From: Croceicoccus marinus
GTDB lineage: Bacteria; Pseudomonadota; Alphaproteobacteria; Sphingomonadales; Sphingomonadaceae
NCBI RefSeq assembly: GCF_001661675.2
Contig: NZ_CP019603.1
Coordinates: 558,001 to 622,000 of the forward strand
Direction: 5' to 3'
Length of the DNA: 64,000 nt
In this document: in pieces, positions 40,551 to 49,960 of the stretch
How the letters are laid out: each line of letters starts with the position of its first letter
How positions within the stretch are numbered: the first letter of the stretch is position 1
The notes under the pieces: generated by a model
The model's input: only the letters and a program-made list of their open reading frames with translations
Told to the model about the DNA's origin: nothing
Databases searched by the model: none
Made by a program: the position numbers and the translations under genes

Positions 40551-43427
40551 ATGAAGACCCGTATTTCCGCGCTTGCCGCGCTTGCATTGTCGGCCAGCGC
40601 CCTTCCCGCCATCGCCGCGGAGGTGGAGCGGCTGGACCATGGCGTGATCGTCACGCCCGACAGCGGCCCTGCCGAGCAGCTGCGCGTGCTGGTCTATGGC
40701 GATGGCCGCTTCCGCGTCAGCGCGGTGCCGGACGAGGGCTTCGACCTGCCCGAGAGCCTGATGGTGACCGAACAGCCAGACGGCGATTTCACCCTGACCG
40801 AAAGCGGCGGGATGGTCACCATCGCGACCCCCACCGCCACCGCCGAAGTGCGGCTGGCCGATGGGCATGTGCGGTTCCTTGACTCTGCCGGCACGGTGCT
40901 GCTGGACGAGGCGGGGCGCGGCGCGTTCCGGCCCGTCACCATCGAGGGCGAGGATTTCGTCGCCATCAGCCAGCAGTTCAACCGCGGCACGGACGAGGGC
41001 ATCTATGGCCTTGGCCAGCACCAGAACGGGCAGATGAACTATAATGGCGAGGACGTCGAACTCGCCCAGCACAACATGGACATCGCGGTGCCCTTCCTCG
41101 TCTCGACGCGGGGATACGGGCTGCTGTGGGACAACGAATCCATTACCCGCTTCGGCGATCCGCGTGCGCCGCAGCTTGTCGGCGCCGGATCGAAGGACGC
41201 AGGCCTGACCGTCACCACCGATGGCAAGCCCGGCTGGCAGGCGGAATATTACCTCGGCGACGATCTGGCGGTGCGGCAGGTCGAGCCCGCGATCAACTAC
41301 CAGTTCATTCGCGACCAGGCGAAATGGCCCGAGGCGGCGAAGGCGGGTACCATCGCCACGCCCGAAAGCGGGCAGAATACCGCAGGTATCTCGGCGCAGA
41401 AGCAGAAGGTGGTCTGGACTGGCACCGTCCGGCCCGACGTGACCGGCACGCACAAGTTCCGGCTCTATTCGTCGAGCTATGTCAAGGTCTTCGCCAATGG
41501 CGAGGAGGTGCTGGATCGCTGGCGGCAGAACTGGAACCCCTGGTTCCACAATTTCGAACTGCCGATGACGGCGGGCCAGCCGGTCGAGCTGAAGATCGAG
41601 TGGGAACCGAACCAGGGCTATATCGCGCTATACGGCAGTGATCCCTTGCCCGAGGCGGATCGCCATTCGGTCTGGCTCTCGTCCGAAGTGGGCAAGGGCA
41701 TCGATTATTACTTCGTCGCGGGCGTTGGCAGCATCGATGGGGCCATCGCGGGCTATCGCGCGCTGACCGGCAAGGCGGTCATGCTGCCCAAATGGGCCTA
41801 TGGCTTCTGGCAGAGCCGCCAGCGCTACGACACGCAGGACCAGCTGCTGGACGTGCTGCGCACCTATCGCGAGCGGCGGATCCCGATCGACAATATCGTG
41901 CTCGACTGGCGTTACTGGGAAGATCCCAAGTGGGGCAGCCACGAATTCGACGCCTCGCGCTTTGCCGACCCCGACCGCATGGTGGACGAGGTGCACGCGC
42001 TGGACGGCAACATCATGATCTCGGTCTGGCCCAAGTTCTATCCCGACACGGAATACGGGAAGCAGCTGGACGAGCAGGGCTTCCTCTATCGCCGGCCGCT
42101 TGAGGCTGGGCAGAAGGACTGGGTCGGGCCGGGCTATGCCAACACGTTCTACAACCCCTATACCAAGGACGCGCGCGACCTGTATTTCAAGCAGATCGAC
42201 GAGTCCCTGGTGTCGAAGGGTTTCGACGCATGGTGGCTGGATGCGGTGGAGCCGGACTGGCATTCCAACCTTTCGATCGAGGAGCGCAAGTACCAGATGG
42301 GCCCGACCGCGCGCGGCCCGGGCGCGGCAGTGTTCAATTCCTATCCGCTGATCCACGCGCTGGGCTTTGCCGAGAACCTGCGCGAGGCGCAGCCGGACAA
42401 GCGGCCTTTCATCCTCACCCGATCCGGCTTCGGCGGAATCCAGCGGGCGAGTTCGGCATTGTGGTCGGGCGATGTCGCGGCGCGCTGGGACGATCTGCGC
42501 GACCAGATCTCGGCGGGCGTGAACCTGTCGATGTCGGGCATTCCCAACTGGACGCATGACATCGGCGGCTTCTCGGTCGAGGATCGCTATACGCAGCAGG
42601 ACCCGGCGCACCAGGACGAATGGCGCGAGCTGAACCTGCGCTGGTTCCAGTTCGGCCAGTGGACGCCGCTGTTCCGCAGCCACGGCGAATTCCCGTTCCG
42701 CGAGGTCTATGAACTCGCGCAGGACGACCGGCCGATGTACGACGCGATGATCGGCGCGCTCGAGGAGCGTTACCGGCTGATGCCCTACATCTACTCGGTC
42801 GCGGCGGACACATATTGGCGCGACGGGTCGATCATGCGCGGGCTGGCGATGGATTTTGCCGGTGACCGCCGCGTTTGGGACATCGACGACCAGTATCTGT
42901 TCGGCAAGGCGTTCCTGGTCGCTCCTGTCACCGAGTTCGAGGCGCGCGAGCGCGAGGTCTATCTGCCTGCGGGCGCCGACTGGTACGACTGGCGCAGCGG
43001 CGCATTTCATCGCGGCGGGCAGGCGATCACCGCCGCCGCCGCGCGGGAGAGCATACCGGTATTCGTGCGCGCAGGCTCCATCGTGCCGACCGGCCCTGCG
43101 ATCCAGCACACCGGCGAACAGCCCGGCGGTCCCGTCGTCCTGCATGTCTTCACCGGCGCCGACGGCGCATTCAACTGGCACGAGGACGAGGGCACGACCC
43201 GCAGTTACGAGCAGGGCAAGCGGTCGGAAATCCCGCTGCAATGGGACGAGGCGAGCGGCACGCTGACCATCGGCGCGCGGCAGGGCGAATTCGATGGCAT
43301 GGCCGCGAAACGCGCGGTATCGGTCCGCTTCCATGGACCGGGCCGGGCTGTCACGCCCGATTTCGGCGAGAACGACGAATACAGCCTTGTCTATGACGGA
43401 TCGCCGCTGACAGTGCGGCGCAAGTGA
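40551..43427 (+). CDS. GH31 alpha-xylosidase with PA14 insert
   Basis: A 958-residue exported enzyme (signal peptide to AIAA, about 23). An N-terminal beta domain is interrupted by a PA14-like module at about 230-380 (TGTHKFRLYSSSYVKVFANGEEV across blocks), as in xyloglucan-active alpha-xylosidases. The barrel has PKWAYGFWQSRQRY, the nucleophile Asp564 in WWLDAVEPD, and the acid/base Asp641 in WSGDVAARWDDL. It should release alpha-xylose from non-reducing ends of xyloglucan oligosaccharides. It starts 13 nt after GH35 and ends 27 nt before the GH3 start. Confidence 0.89.
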   Translation: MKTRISALAALALSASALPAIAAEVERLDHGVIVTPDSGPAEQLRVLVYGDGRFRVSAVPDEGFDLPESLMVTEQPDGDFTLTESGGMVTIATPTATAEVRLADGHVRFLDSAGTVLLDEAGRGAFRPVTIEGEDFVAISQQFNRGTDEGIYGLGQHQNGQMNYNGEDVELAQHNMDIAVPFLVSTRGYGLLWDNESITRFGDPRAPQLVGAGSKDAGLTVTTDGKPGWQAEYYLGDDLAVRQVEPAINYQFIRDQAKWPEAAKAGTIATPESGQNTAGISAQKQKVVWTGTVRPDVTGTHKFRLYSSSYVKVFANGEEVLDRWRQNWNPWFHNFELPMTAGQPVELKIEWEPNQGYIALYGSDPLPEADRHSVWLSSEVGKGIDYYFVAGVGSIDGAIAGYRALTGKAVMLPKWAYGFWQSRQRYDTQDQLLDVLRTYRERRIPIDNIVLDWRYWEDPKWGSHEFDASRFADPDRMVDEVHALDGNIMISVWPKFYPDTEYGKQLDEQGFLYRRPLEAGQKDWVGPGYANTFYNPYTKDARDLYFKQIDESLVSKGFDAWWLDAVEPDWHSNLSIEERKYQMGPTARGPGAAVFNSYPLIHALGFAENLREAQPDKRPFILTRSGFGGIQRASSALWSGDVAARWDDLRDQISAGVNLSMSGIPNWTHDIGGFSVEDRYTQQDPAHQDEWRELNLRWFQFGQWTPLFRSHGEFPFREVYELAQDDRPMYDAMIGALEERYRLMPYIYSVAADTYWRDGSIMRGLAMDFAGDRRVWDIDDQYLFGKAFLVAPVTEFEAREREVYLPAGADWYDWRSGAFHRGGQAITAAAARESIPVFVRAGSIVPTGPAIQHTGEQPGGPVVLHVFTGADGAFNWHEDEGTTRSYEQGKRSEIPLQWDEASGTLTIGARQGEFDGMAAKRAVSVRFHGPGRAVTPDFGENDEYSLVYDGSPLTVRRK

Positions 43428-43453
43428 CGGCTGCGAAAAGGGATGCGGGGGTA

Positions 43454-45901
43454 ATGGCACGACGGAAATTGACGGGCGCACGCAAGTTCGCGTTGCTGGC
43501 GGCGGCGATGACGCTGGCCGCGTGGCAGCCCGCGCAGGCGCAGGAAGCCGAACCGGCGAACTGGCCGCAGATCGCCAGCCCGGACGCGCTGACCGATGCC
43601 GAGACCGAGGCGATGATTACCCGCCTGATCGCGCGCATGAGCCTTGAAGAAAAGATCGGACAGATGATCCAGGCCGACATCGCCTCGATCGTGCCCGAGG
43701 ATCTGCGCCGCTATCCGCTGGGTTCGGTGCTGGCTGGCGGCAGTTCGGCGCCGCTGGGCAAGCCCGACCGTTCGCCCGGCAGGGACTGGGCCGACACCGC
43801 GATGGCGTTCGAGCGGGTGGCGATGGAGCAGCGGCAAGGCCATGTCGCGATCCCGCTGCTGTTCGGCGTGGACGCGGTGCACGGCAACAACAATATCGTG
43901 GGCGCGACGCTGTTTCCGCATAACATCGGGCTGGGCGCGGCGCGCGACCCGGACCTGATCCGCCGCATCGGCCTTGCCACCGCGCGCGAGGCGGCGGCCG
44001 CGGGCGTCAACTGGACCTTCGCGCCCACCGTCGCGGTACCGCAGGACGACCGCTGGGGCCGCACCTATGAAGGCTATTCCGAGGATCCGGCCATCGTGCG
44101 CGCCTATGCGGGCGAGATGACGCGCGGCCTTCAGGGCGAGCCCGGCGAGGGCACGATCCAGGACGGCTATATCGCGGGCAGCGCCAAGCATTTCCTGGGC
44201 GACGGCGGAACCACCGGCGGCATCGACCAAGGCGACAATGCCGCGACCGAGCAGGAGCTGGTCGACATTCACGCCGCGGGCTATCCCCCCGCGATCGAGG
44301 CGGGGATCATGTCGATCATGGCCTCGTTCAATTCGTGGCGTGGCCGCAAGATGCACGGTAATGAATCGCTGCTGACCGATGTGCTGAAGGAGCGGATGGG
44401 CTTCGACGGTTTCGTCGTCGGCGACTGGAACGGCCATGCGCAGATCGAAGGCTGCACCGCCACCGATTGCCCCCAGACCTTTATCGCCGGGCTGGATATG
44501 GCGATGGCGCCGGACAGCTGGAAGGGGCTTTTCGACACCAACCTGGCCCATGCGCGCGCAGGCACGATCCCGATGGAGCGGGTGGACGACGCGGTCCGCC
44601 GCATCCTGCGCGTCAAGGCCGGGCTGGGCCTGTTCGACGCGGCCCGCCCGTGGACCAATCGCGATGGGGTAATCGGTTCGGCCGAGCACCGCGCGATTGC
44701 CCGCGAGGCGGTGCGCAAGTCGCTGGTGCTGCTGAAGAACGATGGCGTGCTGCCGCTGAAAGCCGATGCGAACCTGCTGGTCGCAGGGCCTGCGGCGGAC
44801 GATATCGGTCTGCAATCGGGCGGCTGGACGCTGAGCTGGCAGGGCGATGGCAACACCAATGCCGATTTCCCCAATGGACAGTCGATCTTCTCGGGCATCC
44901 AGGAAGCTGTCAGCGCCGCGGGCGGCAGCGCCACGCTGAGCACCGACGGCAGCTTCACCCGGCGCCCCGACGCGGCCATCGTGGTATTCGGCGAGGAACC
45001 CTATGCCGAGATGCGCGGCGACGTTCGCACGCTGGAATTCCAGGCGGGCGACAAGCAGGCGCTGGCACTGCTGCAGACGCTGAAGGCGCAGGGAATTCCC
45101 ACCGTCTCGGTCTTCCTGTCGGGCCGCCCGCTGTGGGTGAACCCCGAGCTTAACCGGTCCGACGCGTTTGTCGCGGCCTGGCTGCCGGGATCGGAAGGCG
45201 GCGGCATCGCCGATGTGCTGATCGCCGATGCGGAGGGCGCGCCGCGCCATGATTTCACCGGCCGCCTGTCGTTCAGCTGGCCGAAAACCGCGGGCCAGTT
45301 CACGCTGAACGCCGGGGACGCGGATTACGACCCGCTGTTCCCGCTGGGCTACGGCCTGTCCTATGCCAGCCCCGGCAGCGTGCCGCAGCTCGCCGAGGTT
45401 GCAGGCGTGGATGCCAGCCTTGCCAATACCAGCCTGTTCTTCGCGCGGGGCCGCGTGCCCGCGCCCTTCGCATGGGAGGAAGGCAGCGCCGCCGCGCGCA
45501 GCCCGGTTGACGGGCCGCAGACCCAGGAAGGCGCGGTGCGGCTGAGCTGGCCCGCAGGAACCGAAGCGACCGCGCGGATCGCCGGGCCGGACCTCGACCT
45601 GACGCGCGAGACCAATGCCAAGGTGCTGCTGCAGATCGAATATCGCGTCGCGCAGCCCGCCAGCGGTCCGGTCACCATGTCGCTGGGATCGGGTACCATC
45701 GATGCGAGCGCCCTGTTCGGTGCCGCCGGCGAATGGCGCACCGTGCGGGTGCCGCTGGAATGCTTCGCCGCCGCCGGGACCGATGTCGCCAGTGTCTCCA
45801 GCCCCTTTGCGCTGACCGCCAGCGGTCCGCTGATTGTCGACATTGCCGATTTGCGGCTCGCCACCGACCCTGAGGGCGCGTTCTGCCCGTTGGAGCCGTG
45901 A
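43454..45901 (+). CDS. GH3 beta-glucosidase / exo-glucanase
   Basis: An 815-residue exported enzyme (signal peptide ending AQAQ). The GH3 N-domain reads VDAVHGNNNIVGATLFPHNIGLGAARD across blocks, with the nucleophile Asp324 in VGDWNG. The second GH3 domain and a C-terminal galactose-binding-like tail of about 140 residues resemble ExoP-type enzymes. It would hydrolyse the beta-glucosyl backbone left after xylose and galactose removal. ATG 43454 (GGGGG upstream) is preferred over GTG 43424, which overlaps GH31 and lacks a ribosome-binding site. Confidence 0.87.
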   Translation: MARRKLTGARKFALLAAAMTLAAWQPAQAQEAEPANWPQIASPDALTDAETEAMITRLIARMSLEEKIGQMIQADIASIVPEDLRRYPLGSVLAGGSSAPLGKPDRSPGRDWADTAMAFERVAMEQRQGHVAIPLLFGVDAVHGNNNIVGATLFPHNIGLGAARDPDLIRRIGLATAREAAAAGVNWTFAPTVAVPQDDRWGRTYEGYSEDPAIVRAYAGEMTRGLQGEPGEGTIQDGYIAGSAKHFLGDGGTTGGIDQGDNAATEQELVDIHAAGYPPAIEAGIMSIMASFNSWRGRKMHGNESLLTDVLKERMGFDGFVVGDWNGHAQIEGCTATDCPQTFIAGLDMAMAPDSWKGLFDTNLAHARAGTIPMERVDDAVRRILRVKAGLGLFDAARPWTNRDGVIGSAEHRAIAREAVRKSLVLLKNDGVLPLKADANLLVAGPAADDIGLQSGGWTLSWQGDGNTNADFPNGQSIFSGIQEAVSAAGGSATLSTDGSFTRRPDAAIVVFGEEPYAEMRGDVRTLEFQAGDKQALALLQTLKAQGIPTVSVFLSGRPLWVNPELNRSDAFVAAWLPGSEGGGIADVLIADAEGAPRHDFTGRLSFSWPKTAGQFTLNAGDADYDPLFPLGYGLSYASPGSVPQLAEVAGVDASLANTSLFFARGRVPAPFAWEEGSAAARSPVDGPQTQEGAVRLSWPAGTEATARIAGPDLDLTRETNAKVLLQIEYRVAQPASGPVTMSLGSGTIDASALFGAAGEWRTVRVPLECFAAAGTDVASVSSPFALTASGPLIVDIADLRLATDPEGAFCPLEP

Positions 45902-45903
45902 TC

Positions 45904-47224
45904 ATGACCCGTTCGATCATTCTTTCGCTGCTGGCCGCCACCACGCTTGCCGGTCCCGCTATTGCCCAGCCGGCCCCCGCCCAGCCAGTCATCGCCCAGC
46001 CAACCATCGCCCAATCCGGCGCCGCCGTGCAGGAAGCGCCGCACCAGCTCTCGCCGGAGAAGCTGGAGCGGATAACCGCTCTGCTGCAGGATTATGCGCG
46101 GCAGGGCCGCATCGCCGGGGCCGTGGGTCAAGATCCGGCAGGACGGGCGCGACGTCTATTCGCAGGCCGTCGGCTGGCGTGACCGCGAAGCGCGCGCCCC
46201 CATGCGCGAGGACACGATCTTCCGCATCGCATCGCAGAGCAAGGCGCTGACCAGCGTCGCTGTGATGATGCTGATGGAAGAGGGCAGGCTGCTGCTGAAC
46301 GATCCGGTCGGCAAGTTCCTGCCCGAATGGCAGCAGACCAGTGTCGCGGTCCCCCGCGATGGCGGCGGCTATGACATCGTACCCGCCGACCGGGCGATCA
46401 CGATCCGCGACCTGCTGACGCATACGGCGGGCATATCCTATGGCTATGGCCCGGCCGCCGATGCCTGGCGCGAGGCGGGGATCACCGACTGGTATTTCGC
46501 CGACCGTGACGAGCCGGTGTCCGCCGTGGTCGCCCGCATGGCGGCGCTGCCGATGGACCGCCAGCCGGGCGAGGCCTTCGTCTATGGCTATAACACCGAC
46601 ATCCTTGGCGTGGTGGTCGAAAAGATCAGCGGGCAGACGCTGGACGCGTTCCTGCGCGAACGGCTGATCGATCCGCTGGGGATGACCGACACCTCGTTCT
46701 ATCTGCCGGACGACAAGGCGGACCGGCTGGCGGTTGTCTATGCGGATGAGGACGAGGGCATCAGCCGCGCTCCCGATGCGGGCGATGCGAGTGGGCGGCC
46801 CTATGGACAGGGGCACTATCTGAACGGCCCGCGCGCGGCCTTTTCGGGCGGGGCGGGGCTGCTGTCCACGGCGGCCGATTACAGCCGTTTCCTGGAAATG
46901 ATGCGCCGCGGGGGCGAGCTTGACGGAAAGCGCTATCTAGGCCCCAAGACGGTGGAGCTGATGACGGTCAACCATCTTGCCGATGCGGTCGACTATACGC
47001 CGGGCATGGGCTTTGGCCTGGGCTTCGCGATCCGCGAGGACCTGGGCCTGGCTGGCGAGCCGGGATCGGAAGGCGAATTTGCCTGGGGCGGCGCCTACCA
47101 CAGCACCTATTGGGTCGACCCGAAGGAGCGGATGACCGTGTCATACATGGTCCAGCTGATCCCCTCGGGCGACAATGACCTGCAGGGCAAGCTGCGCACA
47201 CTGATCTATCAGGCGATGGAATAG
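45904..47224 (+). pseudogene. Frameshifted serine hydrolase (beta-lactamase family)
   Basis: ATG 45904 gives a signal peptide, an AQP-rich repeat linker and LSPEKLERITALLQDYARQGRIAGAV. At GTGGGTC (46123-46129) one extra G shifts the frame. The +1 frame then continues VKIRQDGRDVYSQAVGWRDRE, SxxK as SQSK, TAGISYGYGP and GGAYHSTYWVDP to 47224. Removing one G from 46125-46127 restores one continuous protein of about 440 residues. The N-terminal part alone ends at 46182. It is last in the GH35-GH31-GH3 operon and, if intact, would be an exported esterase- or peptidase-like enzyme. Confidence 0.8.
45961..46018 (+). repeat. Short tandem repeat coding for an AQP-rich linker
   Basis: About four copies of a unit close to ATCGCCCAGCCA (12-18 nt spacing) encode successive (I/P)AQP blocks just after the signal peptide of the frameshifted serine hydrolase. 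Such repeats are prone to slippage, but the frameshift lies about 110 nt further on. Confidence 0.55.
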
Positions 47225-47244
47225 GCGCGCAGCCTGCGGACCCT

Positions 47245-48036
47245 TCAGGCGTCGTGGGGCTCGGCCATGCGGCGATGCATCTGGGCCAGCACGGTATCGG
47301 GGATGATCCCCGCGAACGTGTCCTGCACCTTGTTCATGAAGCCGGCGACCGTGTGGTCGTCACCGGTCAGGATCGCCTTGTATCCTGCGCGCGCGACCAT
47401 CGCCGGATCGTCCTTGTCGCTTTCGCCGACATTGGTGTTCTCCATGCCGGCGCGCTCGAAGAAATCGGTGTCGGTCGGGCCGGGCATCAGGCAGCTGATT
47501 ACCACATCGGTCTCCTTCAGCTCGTTACGCAGGCCGAAGCAGAAATAGTCGATGTAGCTCTTGGTGCTGTTGTAGACGAGCTGGAACGCCCCCGGGATAT
47601 GCCCCGCGACCGATCCGGTGACCAGGATGCGCCCCTTGTTCGCGGCACGCATCTTGCGCCCCACGTTATGCAGCAGCCATGTGGTGCCCGTCACATTGGT
47701 GTGGATGACATGCGCGATGTCGCTCCATTCCTGGTCCAGAAACGCGTCGCCAAGACCGTGGCCGGCATTGGCCATCAGCACGTCGGGCGTGCGGTCGCCG
47801 ATGGCGGCGACCAGCGCCTGCAGTCCCTCGCGCCCCGCAAGGTCGGCCTCGACCGTCTTGACCGACGATGCGCCGCCTTCCCTGGCCGCCGCTTCGGCCG
47901 CCGCAAGATCGCGGTCGGCCGCCAGGATCAGTTCGCAGCCGTCGCGTGCCGCAAGCTTGACCAGTTCCAGGCCGATGCCTGCGGACGCTCCGGTGATGAC
48001 GCACAAGCCCGATAGTTTGTCGATATGCTTGCTCAT
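47245..48036 (-). CDS. Short-chain dehydrogenase/reductase
   Basis: A 263-residue SDR. It has the cofactor motif TGASAGIGLEL (Gly-rich), NAGHG, a catalytic Ser in VTGSVAGH and YNSTK for the Tyr-Lys pair. Acidic/basic residues after the second strand (ADRD) suggest NAD preference. The substrate is unknown. ATG 48036 overlaps the alcohol dehydrogenase stop by 4 nt; the open frame up to 48078 is rejected. Last gene of a three-gene minus operon. Confidence 0.85.
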   Translation of the reverse strand: MSKHIDKLSGLCVITGASAGIGLELVKLAARDGCELILAADRDLAAAEAAAREGGASSVKTVEADLAGREGLQALVAAIGDRTPDVLMANAGHGLGDAFLDQEWSDIAHVIHTNVTGTTWLLHNVGRKMRAANKGRILVTGSVAGHIPGAFQLVYNSTKSYIDYFCFGLRNELKETDVVISCLMPGPTDTDFFERAGMENTNVGESDKDDPAMVARAGYKAILTGDDHTVAGFMNKVQDTFAGIIPDTVLAQMHRRMAEPHDA

Positions 48037-49223
48037 GTTCCGCTCTCCATTCCGGGCTTGAGGACGACTTTCGTCCACTCGTTCTGCTGTTCCTTGAAGT
48101 TCTTGTAGCCTTCCGACGCTTGTTCCAGCGGCAGGCGGTGACTGATCAGGAAGGTGGTATCGAGCGTCCCGTCCTCAATCTTGGCCAGCAGGTCCTTGGT
48201 GTATTTCTGGACGTGGGTCTGGCCGCCGCGCAGCTGCAGACCCTTTTCCATCATCGCGCCCAGCGGCCATTTGTCGGTCATCCCGCCATAGACGCCGGGG
48301 ATAGACACCTTGCCGCCGAAGCGCACCGCCATGATCGCCTGCTTCAGCGCGCTGGCGCGGTCGGCGCCGATGCCGACTTTCTGCTTCACGATGTCGATCA
48401 TGTTGTCGACCGCGAAGCCGTGCGATTCCATGCCGACCGCGTCGATCACGGCGTCGACCCCGATGCCGCCCGACATTTCCATCAACGCCTCGCGCACGTC
48501 GGTTTCGCGGAAGTCGATGATCTCGGCCCCCAGCTTCTTGGCCAGGGCAAGGCGGTTGGGATAATGATCGATGGCGATCACCTTCGATGCGCCCATCACG
48601 ATGGCCGACTGGATCGCGAACAGGCCCACCGGACCGCAACCCCAGACCGCGACCGTGTCGTCGGGCTGGATGTCGGCGTTTTCCGCGCCCATCCAGCCGG
48701 TCGGCAGGATGTCGGACAGGAACAATACCTTGTCGTCGTCAAGATGGTCCGGCACCACGATCGGGCCGAAATCGGAATAGGGCACGCGGACATATTCCGC
48801 CTGCCCGCCCGAATAGCCGCCGGTCAGGTGGGAATAGCCGAACAGGCCCGCCATCGGCTGGCCATAGAGCGTGGCCGACATGTCCTGCTTTTCGGCGGGG
48901 TTGGAATTGTCGCAGGCGGAATATTGCTGTTGCTTGCAGTGAAAGCAGCCGCCGCAGCTGATGGTGAAGGGCACCACAACCCGCTGGCCTTTCTTCAGCG
49001 TGCTCTTGGCGCCGGTCTCGACCACTTCGCCCATGAATTCATGGCCGAGCACGTCGCCCGGCTTCACCGCTGGGATCACGCCGTCGTACAAATGCAGGTC
49101 CGACCCACAGATCGCGGTGCTGGTGACCTTGATGATCGCGTCGCGCGGATTGACGATCTCGGGATCGCTGACCGTGTCGACGCGGACGTCTTTCGCTCCA
49201 TGCCAGGTAAGGGCGCGCATCAT
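48033..49223 (-). CDS. Zinc-dependent alcohol dehydrogenase (formaldehyde-dehydrogenase-like)
   Basis: A 396-residue MDR enzyme. It shows the catalytic-zinc region STAICGSDLHLYDG and GHEFMGEVVETG, four structural-zinc cysteines in CGGCFHCKQQQYSAC and the NAD motif WGCGPVGLFAIQSA. Its length and the YSACDN segment match the glutathione-independent formaldehyde dehydrogenase-like branch often named threonine-dehydrogenase-like. The true substrate is unknown. It begins ATGATG, overlapping the SRPBCC stop, and overlaps the SDR start. Confidence 0.85.
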   Translation of the reverse strand: MMRALTWHGAKDVRVDTVSDPEIVNPRDAIIKVTSTAICGSDLHLYDGVIPAVKPGDVLGHEFMGEVVETGAKSTLKKGQRVVVPFTISCGGCFHCKQQQYSACDNSNPAEKQDMSATLYGQPMAGLFGYSHLTGGYSGGQAEYVRVPYSDFGPIVVPDHLDDDKVLFLSDILPTGWMGAENADIQPDDTVAVWGCGPVGLFAIQSAIVMGASKVIAIDHYPNRLALAKKLGAEIIDFRETDVREALMEMSGGIGVDAVIDAVGMESHGFAVDNMIDIVKQKVGIGADRASALKQAIMAVRFGGKVSIPGVYGGMTDKWPLGAMMEKGLQLRGGQTHVQKYTKDLLAKIEDGTLDTTFLISHRLPLEQASEGYKNFKEQQNEWTKVVLKPGMESGT

Positions 49224-49864
49224 TCGTTCTCCTGCTTGGCGCGGCGGGTTTCCGCGCGCGTGCGGGCCGATGTCGAGATCTCGCCGGTCTCCATCAGCAT
49301 CTTCAATCGCTTGAGGTCATGGCGGGCCTGGATATTGGGCTCGCGCAGGTACAGCTTGGCGATGGCCTGACCTACCGCGCCTGCGGGCGGGCTATAGGCC
49401 ATCGTCAGGCTGACCCGCGTGCCGCGGTCGCCCGGCGCATCGGTGAAGCGCACTTCGCCATGCGTCTCGATGTCCGAACCGTCGACCGATCGCCAGGCGA
49501 TATGCTCGTCCTGCTTCTCGCTGGCGATCTCGGTCTTGACGTCGACCGTGCGGCCGGCGGGGGCCCTGATGGTCCACACCAAAGTGCCGTCACCGGCCTT
49601 CGTCACCGAATCCAGGTTTTCCATGAAAGCGGAAAGGTTCGAAAAGTCGCGCCAATAGGCGAACAGCTCTGATCGCGGTTTGCGGATCGTGACCGTCCGG
49701 CCCACCTGGGCGAGATCGCCCTTGGGCTTCCTGCGGGCATAATCGGGCGCGTCGTCGTCGCCCCTGCGCTTGTGACGGTGCGAAAGATAGCTGCCGAACG
49801 CGATCGCGCCCACTGTTACAGCCAGTCCGGCTACGCCGCCGGCTAGTTCGTTTCTCCGATTCAC
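49220..49864 (-). CDS. SRPBCC-domain protein with N-terminal membrane anchor
   Basis: A 214-residue protein with an N-terminal transmembrane helix (8-26), a polar linker and a START/SRPBCC-like domain over about 50-190 (TVTIRKPRSELFAYWRDFSNLSAFMENL, VDGSDIETHGEVRFTDAP). The family binds hydrophobic ligands or acts as a cyclase/dehydratase; no ligand can be assigned. The GTG start at 49864 has GGAG 7 nt upstream. First gene of the operon with the zinc alcohol dehydrogenase and SDR; a weak GGAAC-type promoter lies upstream. Confidence 0.78.
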   Translation of the reverse strand: MNRRNELAGGVAGLAVTVGAIAFGSYLSHRHKRRGDDDAPDYARRKPKGDLAQVGRTVTIRKPRSELFAYWRDFSNLSAFMENLDSVTKAGDGTLVWTIRAPAGRTVDVKTEIASEKQDEHIAWRSVDGSDIETHGEVRFTDAPGDRGTRVSLTMAYSPPAGAVGQAIAKLYLREPNIQARHDLKRLKMLMETGEISTSARTRAETRRAKQENE

Positions 49865-49892
49865 TGGGTTTCTCCGTTGCCTCGACTATCGA

Positions 49893-49917
49893 AGCGAACG
49901 GAGCACCATAGTGTTCC
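49893..49917 (-). promoter_or_regulatory. Candidate EcfG-type promoter for the SRPBCC operon
   Basis: On the minus strand GGAAC (49917-49913), 16 nt, then CGCT (49896-49893). The -10 matches three of four consensus bases. The spacing to the GTG start at 49864 is reasonable. Confidence 0.35.
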
Positions 49918-49960
49918 GATTTAATCCGCTAATCCCCGCCCCAATGCGATAAACTGCATG

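Noticed and set aside
45961..46018. Repeats near the frameshift as a CRISPR-like or phase-variation tract
   Set aside because: The units are degenerate, encode an AQP linker in frame and do not span the frameshift.
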